This document shows positions 1 to 10,885 of a DNA stretch of 42,500 nucleotides, piece after piece. Origin of the DNA: Chrysomallon squamiferum (Eukaryota; Mollusca; Gastropoda; Neomphalida; Peltospiridae); assembly GCA_012295275.1 (NCBI GenBank), contig CM022672.1:29962059-30004558 (forward strand), in the 5' to 3' direction. The translations under genes and the position numbers were made by a program. The notes under the pieces were generated by a model, which was not told where the DNA came from, searched no databases, and saw nothing but the letters and a program-made list of their open reading frames with translations. Within the stretch, counting starts at the first letter, position 1, and each line of letters starts with the position of its first letter.

Positions 1-183
1 TAGGGGGAAAAGAATTTATAATGTTAAAAAAAAAAATCGTTTCCTATTTCCTTAAAGAGTAGTCAAAGTGTGGTGCAGCTGAAATTATTATAGGAAGCAC
101 ACATAGGAAACAGTTACTCATAAACAGAACCAGATATAATTATATATTTATATGTGTAGGTAAATAAGAGAGAGAGAAATAGG

Positions 184-184
<1 letters not shown>
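1..184. other. AT-rich unique sequence
   Basis: Non-repetitive AT-rich sequence with a short A run near 28. No reading frame, splice pair or promoter motif stands out. Confidence 0.5.

Positions 185-218
<34 letters not shown>
185..218. repeat. (AAT)n microsatellite
   Basis: Uninterrupted AAT triplets, about 11 units. Confidence 0.95.
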
Positions 219-219
<1 letters not shown>

Positions 220-284
220 GAGAAAGAGTCTAACAGTTAAACAGACAAAACAAAGAGAAAGAGAATCAGATTCCTAAATAACTA

Positions 285-475
285 GACAGAAAGAAAGAAA
301 GACAGACACACAGACAGACAGACTGATATATAGATAAATAGATAGATACACAGAGAGATAGAGCAGACAGACAGAAAGGCAGGCAGGCAGACATACAGAC
401 AGACAGAGAGTTAGATACACAGAGAGACAGACAGACAGAGAGATAGATGGACACACAGATAGACAGATATAGATA
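285..475. repeat. degenerate GACA/GATA/GGCA array
   Basis: Tetranucleotide units GACA, GATA, GGCA and ACAG with many substitutions, so this is an old, decaying array. Read on the minus strand it gives Ser/Leu/Cys-rich frames, which are repeat artefacts and not genes. Confidence 0.9.
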
Positions 476-830
476 TACAGGCTGTTAAAATATATATCTG
501 CGTGTCTGTGTGTCTGTGTGTTTTTCTGTCTGTGCGTGTACGTACATGTGTTTGTGTGTGTGTGAACATTCCTGATACTAAACGATCAAGCTATCAGAGG
601 TTTTAAAAATTAGCTTCATCTGTTTAAGCTGTCGACAGTTATTTCCTGTGTTGTGTGGTATATCATTATTACGACGTGACCTCCGCACCATAACGAGACT
701 GGTTTATTGTGTAAGCCCTTTATTATACATTTTACATGTCATCACGTATAATTAATATGTTGATAAATTGTTCCCCAATCCGCCAGATGGTGCTTTCATA
801 ACCTTCCACCTTAACAGAATTTTTTGCACT
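476..830. other. GT-rich tract then unique sequence
   Basis: About 497-562 is a broken TG array, and the rest is unique AT-rich sequence. The 15-mer TGAACATTCCTGATA at 561-575, next to the TG tract, has its exact reverse complement at 5959-5973 beside a CA tract. Nothing coding is recognised. Confidence 0.6.
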
Positions 831-887
831 TTCAGTTTAAATCTACATAATTTATATTTCAGTTTAAACATGCACAATTTATATTCC
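831..887. repeat. 27-bp tandem duplication
   Basis: Two diverged copies of a 27-bp unit beginning TTCAGTTTAAA, at 831 and 858. On the minus strand they translate to two similar nonapeptides, but the frame has no splice or start support. Confidence 0.75.
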
Positions 888-987
888 AGTAGAGTCAGGT
901 TATATCCTGGTGTGTAGAATATTCGTTTTTGGATCGTTAATTTAAATGATCGATCCCTTGTCGGTCTCTCCTTTAACAATATTTTAG

Positions 988-1095
988 TGCCGTACGTTAG
1001 GCTTATCAAATGTTATGGTACGTGTTTCCCTGCTTCTGGAAGTTGTTCGTTCAGACTTGGATGTCTTTTCTCAGTCACTATCTATAGCTCTGAAC
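988..1095 (+). CDS. possible internal exon, Cys-rich (weak)
   Basis: This 108-nt stretch is open in one frame. It has a pyrimidine-containing acceptor (CTCCTTTAACAATATTTTAG, AG at 986-987) before it and a GTAAGA donor from 1096 after it. In that frame it enters and leaves in phase 1, so it would be a symmetric exon. The translation has four cysteines, including a C-x-G-x-C spacing (CYGTC) of the kind found in cystine-knot proteins. The fold is not otherwise matched and the spacing to the later cysteines is too short for known knot families. No neighbouring exon is recognised. Open segments of this size with splice-like flanks occur by chance in 42 kb, so it is only a candidate. Confidence 0.2.
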
Positions 1096-1336
1096 GTAAG
1101 AAGATTGGAAGGTCACAAGATCAACCATCGTGTGCTCATTTTTGTTTATATCTCGTTCCAACCATAGTTCTATGAATGGGACAAAAGCGATCTGACCTAA
1201 TAAAATATGTTTAAATGAGTGATTGAATAATTTTTATTTTATTATTATTAATTATTATATTATTATTGTGATCATTATTGGTGCGAAGAAAATGAAATTA
1301 AAAGTTTAGTGGATAGAAAGAAAAACTGTAATCAAA

Positions 1337-1339
<3 letters not shown>
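1096..1339. other. AT-rich unique sequence
   Basis: Unique sequence becoming ATT-rich after 1230. Nothing recognised. Confidence 0.5.
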
Positions 1340-1371
<32 letters not shown>

Positions 1372-1399
1372 AAATTTAAAGAATCGAAACGAAAGATAG

Positions 1400-1474
<75 letters not shown>

Positions 1475-1490
1475 TAAAAAAATAATAGTG
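1340..1490. repeat. poly(A), (AAT)n and (AATA)n low-complexity block
   Basis: About 29 A residues at 1341-1369, then AAT triplets at about 1400-1448, then AATA units. The Leu/Phe-rich minus-strand frame across it is an artefact. Confidence 0.95.
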
Positions 1491-2174
1491 ACGATGATGA
1501 CGTCGACAGTGATGATGATGGAATAAAAGAAATAAAACAAAATGAACTAAAATATATAAAGAAAGAATCGCCATTTTAGCGAAAACTGTAAACAAAATTT
1601 TGAGACAAATTTGTATTTAAAAAAACAAAGAAATATATATATAAAGAAATCTATTTATCTCCGCTACTGCAAATAAGTGTTTATTTTGTAAGTAACCAGA
1701 TTCTGAGATAGATTTACTTTCCAACTTTGTCCGTTGTGTATTCTGGCAAATAGCCATCAAAACTGTCCGTCAAATAAAGTCTTATTATTGTATTTTGATA
1801 CAGGCTGGACCGATATCGAAACCGTAAGTCGTCCCGGGGCGCCTTTCTAACGTACAATCAGCCCCATCTCATAATCTACACTGACTCGGGACATCCTAAA
1901 CCGAAATCTCACCCTGTAACAACAACGACTATCGCGCTGTGTTCGGCGGTTAGCACGAAATTCTGGAACCGGAATTCGGATCAGAAAAATTGTTATTGGT
2001 TTAAGATTATCATTCGCACGCGCCCCGCTTTCTTTGCTGTAAATCCGGTAGCCGTTCAAATTCTAAGCCAGTTTTGTTTTTGTTTACTCGTTTTACTTTC
2101 AGAAATAACTTTCACTGTACATTGATCATAATTTTAAGGTCACTGAGTATTATCGGAAAATCTAAATATCATAT

Positions 2175-2178
<4 letters not shown>
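1491..2178. other. unique sequence, no gene recognised
   Basis: The sequence is mostly AT-rich. A CpG-containing patch at about 1800-2060 carries open frames on both strands, but none has a convincing start and splice pair. A GTAAGT donor at 1824 follows a TTTTGATACAG acceptor by only 20 nt, which is too little to call. The minus-strand motif AAAATGGCGAT at 1569-1578 resembles a YY1 site. Confidence 0.5.

Positions 2179-2258
<80 letters not shown>
2179..2258. repeat. (CT)40 microsatellite
   Basis: About 80 bp of uninterrupted CT dinucleotides. It is the first of 13 long polypurine/polypyrimidine arrays in the window. Confidence 0.98.
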
Positions 2259-2260
<2 letters not shown>

Positions 2261-2598
2261 CGCTCCTGTTGCTGTTTTCCTGTTTTGGCAGTTAATCTGT
2301 AATCGTTATCGGCATAGACATAACTACCATTAGGAGCTTTGGCTGGAACGGACAATTACAGACTAACCACCTAACGAGGTTTGATCCTTATACCTATTGT
2401 TTCCTGTCACTGTGTTTAACCACAACGATATCGTTATAAACGTGACTATGAGGGTTATGGAAGGCGTTAAGTTAAGCTGCTTCTGAGTTAAATTGAGAAA
2501 ATGACGCCGACTTAAACAGGATAAATCTGACTGGCGGTTATTACGGTAGTTTAGACAAAAACTGTATCTAATTAAATTATTAATTACTCATCATGTCA

Positions 2599-2733
2599 GT
2601 GATATGATGGTTAAGCTGTCTGGCGTGAAACTTCAAAATCCTGGGTTCAAGGCCAGATACCAGACTCTGTGATAAGATGGTTAGGCAGTCACGCATAAAT
2701 CTTGCAGATGTTGGGTTCGAATACAGATACCAG
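2599..2733 (+). repeat. tandem dimer of a tRNA-like (SINE-type) 70-bp unit
   Basis: Two diverged units are offset by exactly 70 bp. GATATGATGGTTAAG at 2601 matches GATAAGATGGTTAGG at 2671, and both units end AGATACCAG. Each carries a Pol III B-box-like element. GGTTCAAGGCC at 2644 fits GGTTCRANNCC exactly, and GGTTCGAATAC at 2714 is one base short of it. A-box-like ATGGTTAAGC lies about 35 bp upstream in each. The units do not fold as an intact tRNA and lack an obvious tail, so they are best read as decayed tRNA-derived SINE heads. Confidence 0.6.
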
Positions 2734-3239
2734 AATGTAAATGAAAACAAGTTTTTCCTAAGATGTAACAGATTTTACCTGTTTCTCCCTTTCAAACAGT
2801 AACAGTTATACAGTAAAGATGAAACTGTCTGGAGTGTAAGTTCACGTTGTCTATGCTTGTCGCGTTTACATGAACTTTTTTTAAATAGACGATTCGTTGA
2901 TTTGATACTGCCATGTTCTCTACAAAAATGGAAATCTTTTGTTAATTAAACTGACTACACTATTTTTACCGTTCTAGCCAAAAATATATGTTTTTTAACA
3001 TAAGTGTGTCTATTCCCACATAATTTATATACATTGTTACGCTCCATAAAATATGGTTAATTATTTAACTGAAACAAGTGATACATTTACGCGTTTAACA
3101 TGACTGTAAAATATATCACTTACAACAATCGTGTAATTCAAACAGAATGCTGTTACTTTGTTTTTAATCAGTCATATCGACACTTTTTTTGACACAGCAT
3201 ATTTATATATATATGTTATAGAAAAATAAATTTTTAAAA
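2734..3239. other. AT-rich unique sequence
   Basis: No repeat array or convincing coding segment. A GTAAGTG-type donor occurs on the minus strand near 3112, but the upstream sequence does not support an exon. Confidence 0.5.
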
Positions 3240-3244
3240 AGTGG

Positions 3245-3420
3245 ATATTCGTTTCGGAAATCCGGCTGTTAGTTAAACCGGATGTGACACTGCGCAATGC
3301 GCAGTACGTAACCACTTTATTTAAGTAGTCATTCTGATGTTTTCACGCAGATCACGTTAATCAGTTCTATTTATAGAACCTGGTCAATAACCTGCCAGGG
3401 CCGGAACTGGCACGAGGAGG
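3245..3420. promoter_or_regulatory. promoter-like patch with ETS-like and NRF1-like motifs
   Basis: A CpG-containing island in AT-rich surroundings. It holds CCGG-GAT type ETS-like cores (AAACCGGATGTG), the near-perfect palindrome CTGCGCAATGCGCAG and a TATA-like TTTATAGAA further on. The palindrome resembles an NRF1 site (TGCGCATGCGCA) with one extra central base. No transcript start or exon can be assigned, so this is motif evidence only. Confidence 0.3.
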
Positions 3421-3459
3421 GGTCTGAATAGTTACATTTCTAACATTATAGGTAATCGT

Positions 3460-3514
3460 TTGATTGATTGATCGATTGATTGACTGATTGATTGATTGAT
3501 TGACTGATTGATTT
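3460..3514. repeat. (GATT)n microsatellite
   Basis: GATT units with GACT and GATC variants. Confidence 0.92.
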
Positions 3515-3539
3515 ATTTTATCACAGGCAATGGTATAAA

Positions 3540-4145
3540 TGTTTCATTCTTTATTCTGATATTTTATTTTATTTATTTTATTTTATTTTTATTTTTATTA
3601 TTATTAATTTGATTTTTTTTGTTTTGTTTGATTGTTTGTTTTTTTTTTTTTTTTTATTTTTTTTTTTTTTGTTGTTGTTGTTGTATAAATAAAATATCTA
3701 TACAAACGATCGTTTTAAAAGATTCCTTGTTGGTGTTGATAACGGCCCATATTATAATTATAACACTAAAACTACATATTCTGATTATCTTCTTTTAATG
3801 GCGTATTTTTCTGTTTCTATTTATTTTTATCTTTTTTTGTTTCTATTTTTTTTTATCTTTTTTTATTTTTTTTTTATTTTTTCTTTGTCTATTCAGATGT
3901 CGTTGAAAGTTAGTGATTTCTTCTTTTCAGAATAAGTTACATCTATTATAATTATGCTAAACGAATTTCTCATTGTATGTCACATTTGACTTCCTTAAAC
4001 ATTTTTTTTATATACTTTCTTCCTGGTAGATGATTTCTTCCACTTAACCTCTTTATCTTTATTTGTTTCTTTTTTTCTTTTTTTTTTTTTTTTTTTTTTT
4101 TTCTTTTTTTTTTTTTTTTATTTTATTTTATTTTTTATTTTTACC
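3540..4145. repeat. T-rich low-complexity region
   Basis: Several T homopolymer runs (about 3641-3670, 3840-3875 and 4078-4118) mixed with TTTTA and TTG units, interrupted by unique AT-rich sequence at about 3690-3830 and 3890-4060. Confidence 0.85.
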
Positions 4146-4213
4146 TGGGTATTTTTTTTCTCTTGCTTTCTATTCACATTTCCATGAATTTCTTGCCAAC
4201 TGCGCGAACTTAC

Positions 4214-4333
4214 CGGAAACCAATTCGCGACAAAATAGAAACCAGTGGAGTTCTTTCTGATCAAAAGTGTCGAGAAAATTACCCTTTGTGTCGAGCTGCC
4301 GTGGACGCTTGAGTTTTATTGTTTGTTGTCGAC
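4214..4333 (-). CDS. possible internal exon on minus strand (weak)
   Basis: Read on the minus strand, the acceptor TTGTCGTCTTGCAG precedes a 120-nt segment open in one frame (2 nt + 39 codons + 1 nt), followed by the strong donor GTAAGTT. Entry and exit are both phase 1, so the exon would be symmetric. The translation is basic near its start (RQQTIKLKRPRQL) and ends HWFLFCRELVS. I recognise no domain. The surrounding patch is CpG-richer than its flanks. A chance open segment remains possible. Confidence 0.25.
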
Positions 4334-4724
4334 CTGCAAGACGACAATTACATTACCGAGGAAAAACAGTCCGACTACAACAACACAGTAAGAACGAAGC
4401 ATTGATCTGCCAGATTTGTCACACGGAATTACTCCGTCAGTGGCGCAATCGAACACGTCCTCTGTCTCGATAATCTCAGTCGGATGCACTGTCTGTCTCG
4501 ATAATCTCAATTAAATTGAAACCAATTTCGGCTGATAGATCTAATTAACGTTCCTGGTTCCTCCGCTGCAGGCGTGCCAAGTATTTTGCGGGAAGCTGTC
4601 ACCATGACAACTTAACTATAAACAGCGAATTAGAACTCAGTAAAGTTTCTTTAGACATATATTCGCGAACTCTGAAATACATTTTCATCTGTAAGGGCGA
4701 TAGTGGAATGAAGAAATAAACCGA
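4334..4724. other. CpG-containing unique patch with a 31-bp-spaced duplication
   Basis: CTGTCTCGATAATCTCA occurs at 4462 and again at 4493, a 31-bp tandem step. On the minus strand about 4316-4510 is open with a hydrophobic stretch (CVVVVGLFFLGNVIVVL), but it has no ATG start and ends where the splice acceptor at 4334 would lie. No gene is assigned. Confidence 0.45.
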
Positions 4725-4734
4725 GGACGGTCGG

Positions 4735-4800
4735 TGGCTTAGAGTGCGTGATTAAATCATTACAGGCCGCGTAATCAGTTCTAACCGCCGTCTTCATTTA
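4735..4800 (+). repeat. decayed tRNA-derived (SINE-like) fragment
   Basis: A-box-like TGGCTTAGAGT at 4735 is followed about 40 bp later by B-box-like AGTTCTAACC at 4777. The spacing fits a tRNA-type Pol III promoter. The sequence between does not fold as a functional tRNA. Confidence 0.35.
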
Positions 4801-4988
4801 GCCATTGCCCATTCCAACCAGAGTGCGTTACTTTATAAAATGATGTGGTATGTGATTCACTCTCTCTCTAACTCTAATTCTCTCTGTCAGTCCATCTAAT
4901 ATGTGTGTTTGTGTATTTATATGCATGTATGTATGTATGTGTGTGTATTTATGTTTGTTTATGAGATATTATTCGTGTCATCTCGTCT

Positions 4989-4992
<4 letters not shown>

Positions 4993-5062
<70 letters not shown>
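4993..5062. repeat. (CT)35 microsatellite
   Basis: Uninterrupted CT array, preceded by a short GTAT/GT-rich stretch at about 4901-4965. Confidence 0.98.
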
Positions 5063-5066
<4 letters not shown>

Positions 5067-5662
5067 GAGATATACTAATTATCAGTATTCTTGCTGATGC
5101 CATTCATCTCCATTTAAACATGAAAGCACAAAACCTAGAGCCGAATTTTCCTGTAAAACAAAAAATCTCAAAACGTGCCAGTTGAAGCACACAAACCCTG
5201 CAACAGAAGACACGAGCTCTCTGACTCTCCGGCCGCCTCCAGCTCTTAGAATCACAAAGATAGAATTATATTTACTGGAAAAATCAGTTATTTAAAGTGA
5301 CTATATAAAACTTCGCTGTCCTGATGAGCATTAGGAGAGATTTTTCCTCGAACTGTCGATTAGTCCGCCTGTCCGTCTGTATATCCATCCGACAATCCGC
5401 GTTCTGACAGACAGAGTCAGCTAAATCTTCTGTGGTAATTGAAAAAAAAATCCTGACAGACAGGTGATGTTAATCAAGACGTAATTATGTCCGTGTAATT
5501 TGTCTCAACTATTGTCCAGCTGGTCAGCGTATAACTCGCTGGTCACTGGTCATCGTCGGTATCGCGATGATGAACGTGCAATACGTGACGGTGGATGTAG
5601 TCACGTGGTTTGTTTTTGACTTTCAAATGATAATGAATGAGCTAAAAACGAGGGAGGGAGGT

Positions 5663-5664
<2 letters not shown>
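5063..5664. other. unique sequence, no gene recognised
   Basis: Moderately CpG-containing sequence without a splice-supported open segment. It contains an E-box CACGTG near 5602. Confidence 0.5.

Positions 5665-5720
<56 letters not shown>
5665..5720. repeat. (GA)28 microsatellite
   Basis: Uninterrupted GA array preceded by GGGA units. Confidence 0.97.
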
Positions 5721-5724
<4 letters not shown>

Positions 5725-5838
5725 GTAAGATTAAATTAGAGATAGATATAGAAAAATATGAACAATAAGCTCTGTAATAAATACTTTCTAATGGTTAATT
5801 TGATGATGTTGCTATAGGCACGTTATTACACTGAAAAA

Positions 5839-5913
5839 ATAAAAATAAATAATGTAATGTAAAATAATATAAAATAAAAATAAATAATGTAATGTAAAAT
5901 AATATAAAATAAA
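5839..5913. repeat. 35-bp AT-rich tandem duplication
   Basis: AATGTAATGTAAAATAATAT is found at 5851 and again 35 bp later, with the same A/T-rich flanks. The two copies are essentially identical. Confidence 0.85.
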
Positions 5914-6034
5914 GAAATAATTATATATCTCTAAACATATACACACATACACACACATATCAGGAATGTTCATAGATTCAATTAATATCACAGAAACATT
6001 AGTGTATTTTATTTTATTTTACTTTATATATAAA

Positions 6035-6041
<7 letters not shown>

Positions 6042-6075
<34 letters not shown>
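6042..6075. repeat. (TA)n microsatellite
   Basis: About 17 TA units, with a second short TA tract near 6088-6100. Confidence 0.95.
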
Positions 6076-6079
<4 letters not shown>

Positions 6080-6109
6080 TCATTACGTATATATATATAT
6101 TGAAAGGAG

Positions 6110-6748
6110 CAACTTAAAAACACTATAAAAAATATAGCCTATAGCATGACAAAAAGAAAGAAAAAAAAAATGACCTTTTCAAAACCGTGGCGCGATCTCT
6201 CAGATGTATATTTCATTTTCTCACTCGCTGTCTCGTTTTACCAGACGACAAAACGAAACAGAACTCGTAGGTAAATTGGCGGAATTTCTGTAAATAATGT
6301 ATACTGTCACTTATTAGTCGACACGTTCAGTAATCGATTAAACTGCGAATCGGAATTGCCTCTTAAAGCTACACATTTACTTTTGTTCGTCAAAACATAA
6401 CGACACATAATCGATTGACAATTTGAACCCTAATTGTGCCGACTGCCATCACTGTAACCAGATTTCTGTTTGTTCGTTGGTCACGTGATTGCAGTATCGG
6501 CCTGAAGTCGATCTTAAAGTGAAAAGGTTAAATAAGTAAATAAATAAATAAATAAATAAATAATATGATTGTTTTCTAATATTAATTTTCATGTCACACA
6601 ACTGAAATTATTAGTGATGTCGCATAAAACAAATGATAATCCTGATTGATTATTTACGTTACTTTACGTTATTTCCCGTTACAGCTAGTGCTCCGTTGAT
6701 TTCTTTAATCTATATCCTGTATCTATTGTCCTCTCCGTCATTACTAAA
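6110..6748. other. unique sequence with a palindromic E-box
   Basis: The palindrome TCACGTGA at 6481-6488 sits in GGTCACGTGATT, close to the MiT/TFE (CLEAR) consensus GTCACGTGAC. A short (AAAT)n tract follows at 6535-6561. No coding segment is recognised. Confidence 0.4.
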
Positions 6749-6985
<237 letters not shown>

Positions 6986-7507
6986 TGCTATATCAGAAGC
7001 AAGTTTGATATATAATTGTATTAGATGAAATATGCCTGGGCCTTTGAAATACAAATAAGATAAATAGTCTCTAATACGAAAACACTGTCCCTCAGTTTTT
7101 CATTTAATTTATTAACTGACATTACTGAAATGTTTCTGTTGTTAATTCAGTACTGTAACAGCTATACCATCTGCTATTACTAATACTAATACTGTCACCA
7201 CCATAACCACCATTACCGCTAATGCTAGAATTACTACAAGTTTTTGTAACTCAAAATCTCTGCAATTAAAGTTTAAAAGTAATTCCTTCTATCTCTTTAG
7301 CTTACTGAGAGATGTTATGCAACATTTCTTACCTTGAAACATGTATCCTGTTCAAACAGAAAATAAACATTTTAAGAAAGAAACTGAAGCCGATATATTC
7401 AATGGCTGACCTCTGAATGAGCAGAACAGTGTTCAGTGTTACTATGACGTTATTTCATTGTTACGTCATAACGGCATATCTTCACACCAGGTGGAGAGTT
7501 AAGAATT
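6986..7507. other. unique sequence with a possible minus-strand microexon
   Basis: Mostly AT-rich. At 7333-7347 on the minus strand, 15 nt (GATACATGTTTCAAG) lie between a pyrimidine-rich acceptor (ATTTTCTGTTTGAACAG) and a consensus donor (AG then GTAAGAA). This would be a 5-codon symmetric microexon if real, but its shortness makes chance likely. Confidence 0.3.
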
Positions 7508-7570
7508 TAGTATAATAACAATAATAATAACAACAATAATAATAATAATAATAATAACAATAATAATAAA
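7508..7570. repeat. (AAT/AAC)n microsatellite
   Basis: Mixed AAT and AAC triplets. Confidence 0.9.
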
Positions 7571-7719
7571 CAGCTGAAACAAATAACACATTATGGATGA
7601 AATGTAAGTAGTTATTTTGAAAAACTCGTTACTTGAATCAGAACAATTTACACATGTATTTGTATTCGATTAACATGGCTTAACGTAACGAGGCATATTT
7701 GGGGGGGTGTCGGCATGTG

Positions 7720-7721
<2 letters not shown>

Positions 7722-7757
<36 letters not shown>
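7722..7757. repeat. (GT)n microsatellite
   Basis: About 18 GT units preceded by a G7 run. Confidence 0.95.
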
Positions 7758-7759
<2 letters not shown>

Positions 7760-9118
7760 TGTATATGTGTTTGTGTGTATTCACTGTGCAACATGTCGTG
7801 TCATATCGTATTCTACTTGGGGTGAAAGTTCAGGCATGTTTTTTCAATGGTGCATTATCTGAGTACGTGTGCGTGTGTGCGCGTCTTTATAGACATTTCG
7901 TAATAATTTGCATGATGAAAAATTAAATATATTAATATCAATATGTATTCATATAGATAGATAGATAGATATAGATATTCATAGAAGATATAGGTACAGA
8001 GGAAAATATAAGAAGAAAATATAACAACAGAGGAATATTTAGCATGCGCTGAAGTAATTAGTTTTTACGTTTAGTTTCCTCGATTTGTTATGACACTAAA
8101 CAGCGTGCTGTCCAGTTTGTGTTTGACCACAAGAATAACAAATCAGATCCGCGATACTTTATAACATTTTACAAAACGACAAATAATAAATATTTACCCT
8201 ACGTGAATGAAGATTCGTGAAAAAAAAAAAAAATAATATATACAGTAAATAGAACAGATTTTCTTAACTGAAGCAGATTTTAAAAATTAACTAAATAAAT
8301 AAAAAAAAATGTGTATGTATAAAAATGTGTATGTATATATATATGTAACTTCCATATATTGTAACTTTCAATATTTCAAACTATGCCCCGTGACACTGCG
8401 AGATAATGCTGTTTGGGTTTTATTTTTTTTCCTAAAACTTTAAAACTGACCCATAATACGAGGCGTTTAAAAGTGAAAAGTAAAATATATCTTTAATGAA
8501 ACATATTTATCGTATATGGTGCTTTTTAATAATTATTTGAATCCACGTAACACCAGACGATTTTAATTAACTTGGGGCATGGTGTCAATGTCAAATAATC
8601 TATTTTTAGAAAAGAGTTTTCGTTAGCGGGCTTGAGATATAAAACAGTTCAGGGATCCAGTAGTATATCGCAAGAACTGGAAAGTTTAAGTTTGTGAAAG
8701 ATTATGTAGGTACGTTATCCTGTCCAACTGGTTTAAAATTTCCACACCAAAGAAATCATGTCCAGACTCACTGAGTACATTATACGTTTTATTTAGATAA
8801 AAAAAAATAACAGGAATGATAATGCAGCTGTTAAATCCATCAGACATATATCCATTTTTAGAAACATAATAAAAAAATATCTAATCTTTTCAGTGAAGAC
8901 AACTCTCGCACTGTTAGTGTCATTTCTCTCGCAACAGCCGCATGGAGCAATTCCTGATGTTTGCAATTACCGGGGAAATGAAATAATTGCTCGTATTTTG
9001 AAACGATGCTGATCACATGACGATGACGTCATTTACCTTTGTTCTTAGAACAACTGTGTTAATTTTTGTGTTAAATTTCAAGTCTGGTTGACTTCACAAA
9101 ACGCAGTGCTGTCTGTAA
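7758..9118. other. long AT-rich stretch, no gene recognised
   Basis: It contains short GATA units (7950-7970), an A run at 8220, and a duplicated AAAAATGTGTATGTAT near 8307-8335. A perfect CRE palindrome TGACGTCA lies at 9024-9031, just after the E-box-like CACATG. A TAATCTTTTCAG acceptor near 8893 is followed by about 20 open codons without a donor. Confidence 0.5.
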
Positions 9119-9394
9119 ATGCACACACACACACACACTGGTTCTGTTCCATTGTTACTCCGCTGTCGACATGTGTCGCTAGTAGAAGTAATTGTTAACT
9201 GGCTGGAACCAGTCGAGACCACACCTGAGTCCATCCTGCAGACGATACAGAATTCACACAAAAGTTACTACCCTTGGACCTCGTATCTTAGCAACCGATT
9301 TCACACCATTGAATTTGACATAAAGACACTTCGTCGACATGAATGGGAGGACAGGAGGAACATATGTTTGGTCGTAGCGCCATCTATAAAATAA
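9119..9394 (+). other. non-repetitive 91-codon open frame, coding status unknown
   Basis: The frame opens with ATG inside a short CA microsatellite, giving a His-Thr start, and continues through unique sequence to a stop at 9392-9394. The later part (for example SYYPWTSYLSNRFHTIEFDI) is not low-complexity. I recognise no domain, signal peptide or convincing start context. AATAAAG at 9389-9395 overlaps the stop codon. The minus strand shows a YY1-like AGATGGCGCT. It could be a chance frame or the remnant of a gene or transposon. Confidence 0.15.
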
Positions 9395-9629
9395 AGTTAA
9401 TAGAAAGAGAGTTACCGGTGATGGATCACGTTTACAAAGCTGTGTTTGTTAATTAGACGAATAATTGGCTTTCATAAATAAAATAATACTTTCCTCCGAC
9501 TAACGTATTCGGCAGTGAAATGAAAAAAAATAACGTTTGAAGTTACAGAGTAAACTGTCAACGAAATAAACAAAAATAAATTATACATAATAAATGAAAA
9601 TAGAATTATTTGGGTCTGTTTGTTTGTGC

Positions 9630-9729
<100 letters not shown>

Positions 9730-9829
9730 ATGGAAAAAATAAGCGACACAGAGAAAAAAGACAATTTTAATTCATTTAAATCAAAAACGAATTTGTATTG
9801 TACAGGCTACTAGAATAGTCACACTATTA

Positions 9830-10200
9830 CTAAGGTTTGTTCAGAGACAACGCAAACAAGACGCGATTTCACCAATGTGATTAACATTTTAACTAACAAC
9901 GTTCTCAATCGCACATCGAGTGTTTTCGAGTCCTAATCACTACACGACACAAGAGTTACTTTGTTATCACGCCGATATATCAATACGCCGTGTTTGCTGA
10001 CGTCTGTCATTTGGCGCGAGAAACAAAGGCCTCCAATGAAGTGGTATTCATACGCGAGCCGGTCGATTGGTCTCGGTAACAATGACGAAGACAGAGATGT
10101 AAATTGGACCATGTGGTGTGAAAATAAAAAAGAAACTTTGACAGATGCTGGGATAATCAAAGTTTTGTTGTTGTCCAAACTCTCGTAGTCAAGTATTAAG
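9830..10200. other. CpG-containing unique patch with E2F-like site
   Basis: TTTGGCGCGAG at 10010-10020 matches the E2F core TTTSSCGC, and an inverted CCAAT (CGATTGGTC) lies about 50 bp downstream. Both strands have open frames of about 75-80 codons here, which argues that neither is informative. A weak regulatory patch is the better reading. Confidence 0.3.
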
Positions 10201-10248
10201 TGTTTTCCTTAGCAAATATGTCTAATCTTCAGCTGAATTAAAATTAAC

Positions 10249-10594
<346 letters not shown>

Positions 10595-10649
10595 ACATTT
10601 TTGTATATCAAAAATTATTGAATTTATTTCTTATTCAATATATCTGAAA

Positions 10650-10885
10650 TGGATTTTGTTTGTTTGTATGTTTGTTTTTGTTTGTTTAATTATGTATTTT
10701 TTATTTATGTTTTTTTAATTTTAATTTTAATTTTAATTTTTATTTATTTATTTATTTATTTATTTAATTTTTATTTATTTTTTTTTTTATATTTATTTAT
10801 TTATTTAATTTTTATTTATTTATTTAATTATTGTTTTTTTTTTAATTTTTATTTTTACTTATTTATTTATTTGTTTGTTATTGTT
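10650..10885. repeat. (TTTA)n/(TTTTAA)n/T-rich low-complexity block
   Basis: Mixed TTTA, TTTG and ATTTTA units. The Phe/Tyr/Leu-rich plus-strand frame is an artefact. Confidence 0.92.
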
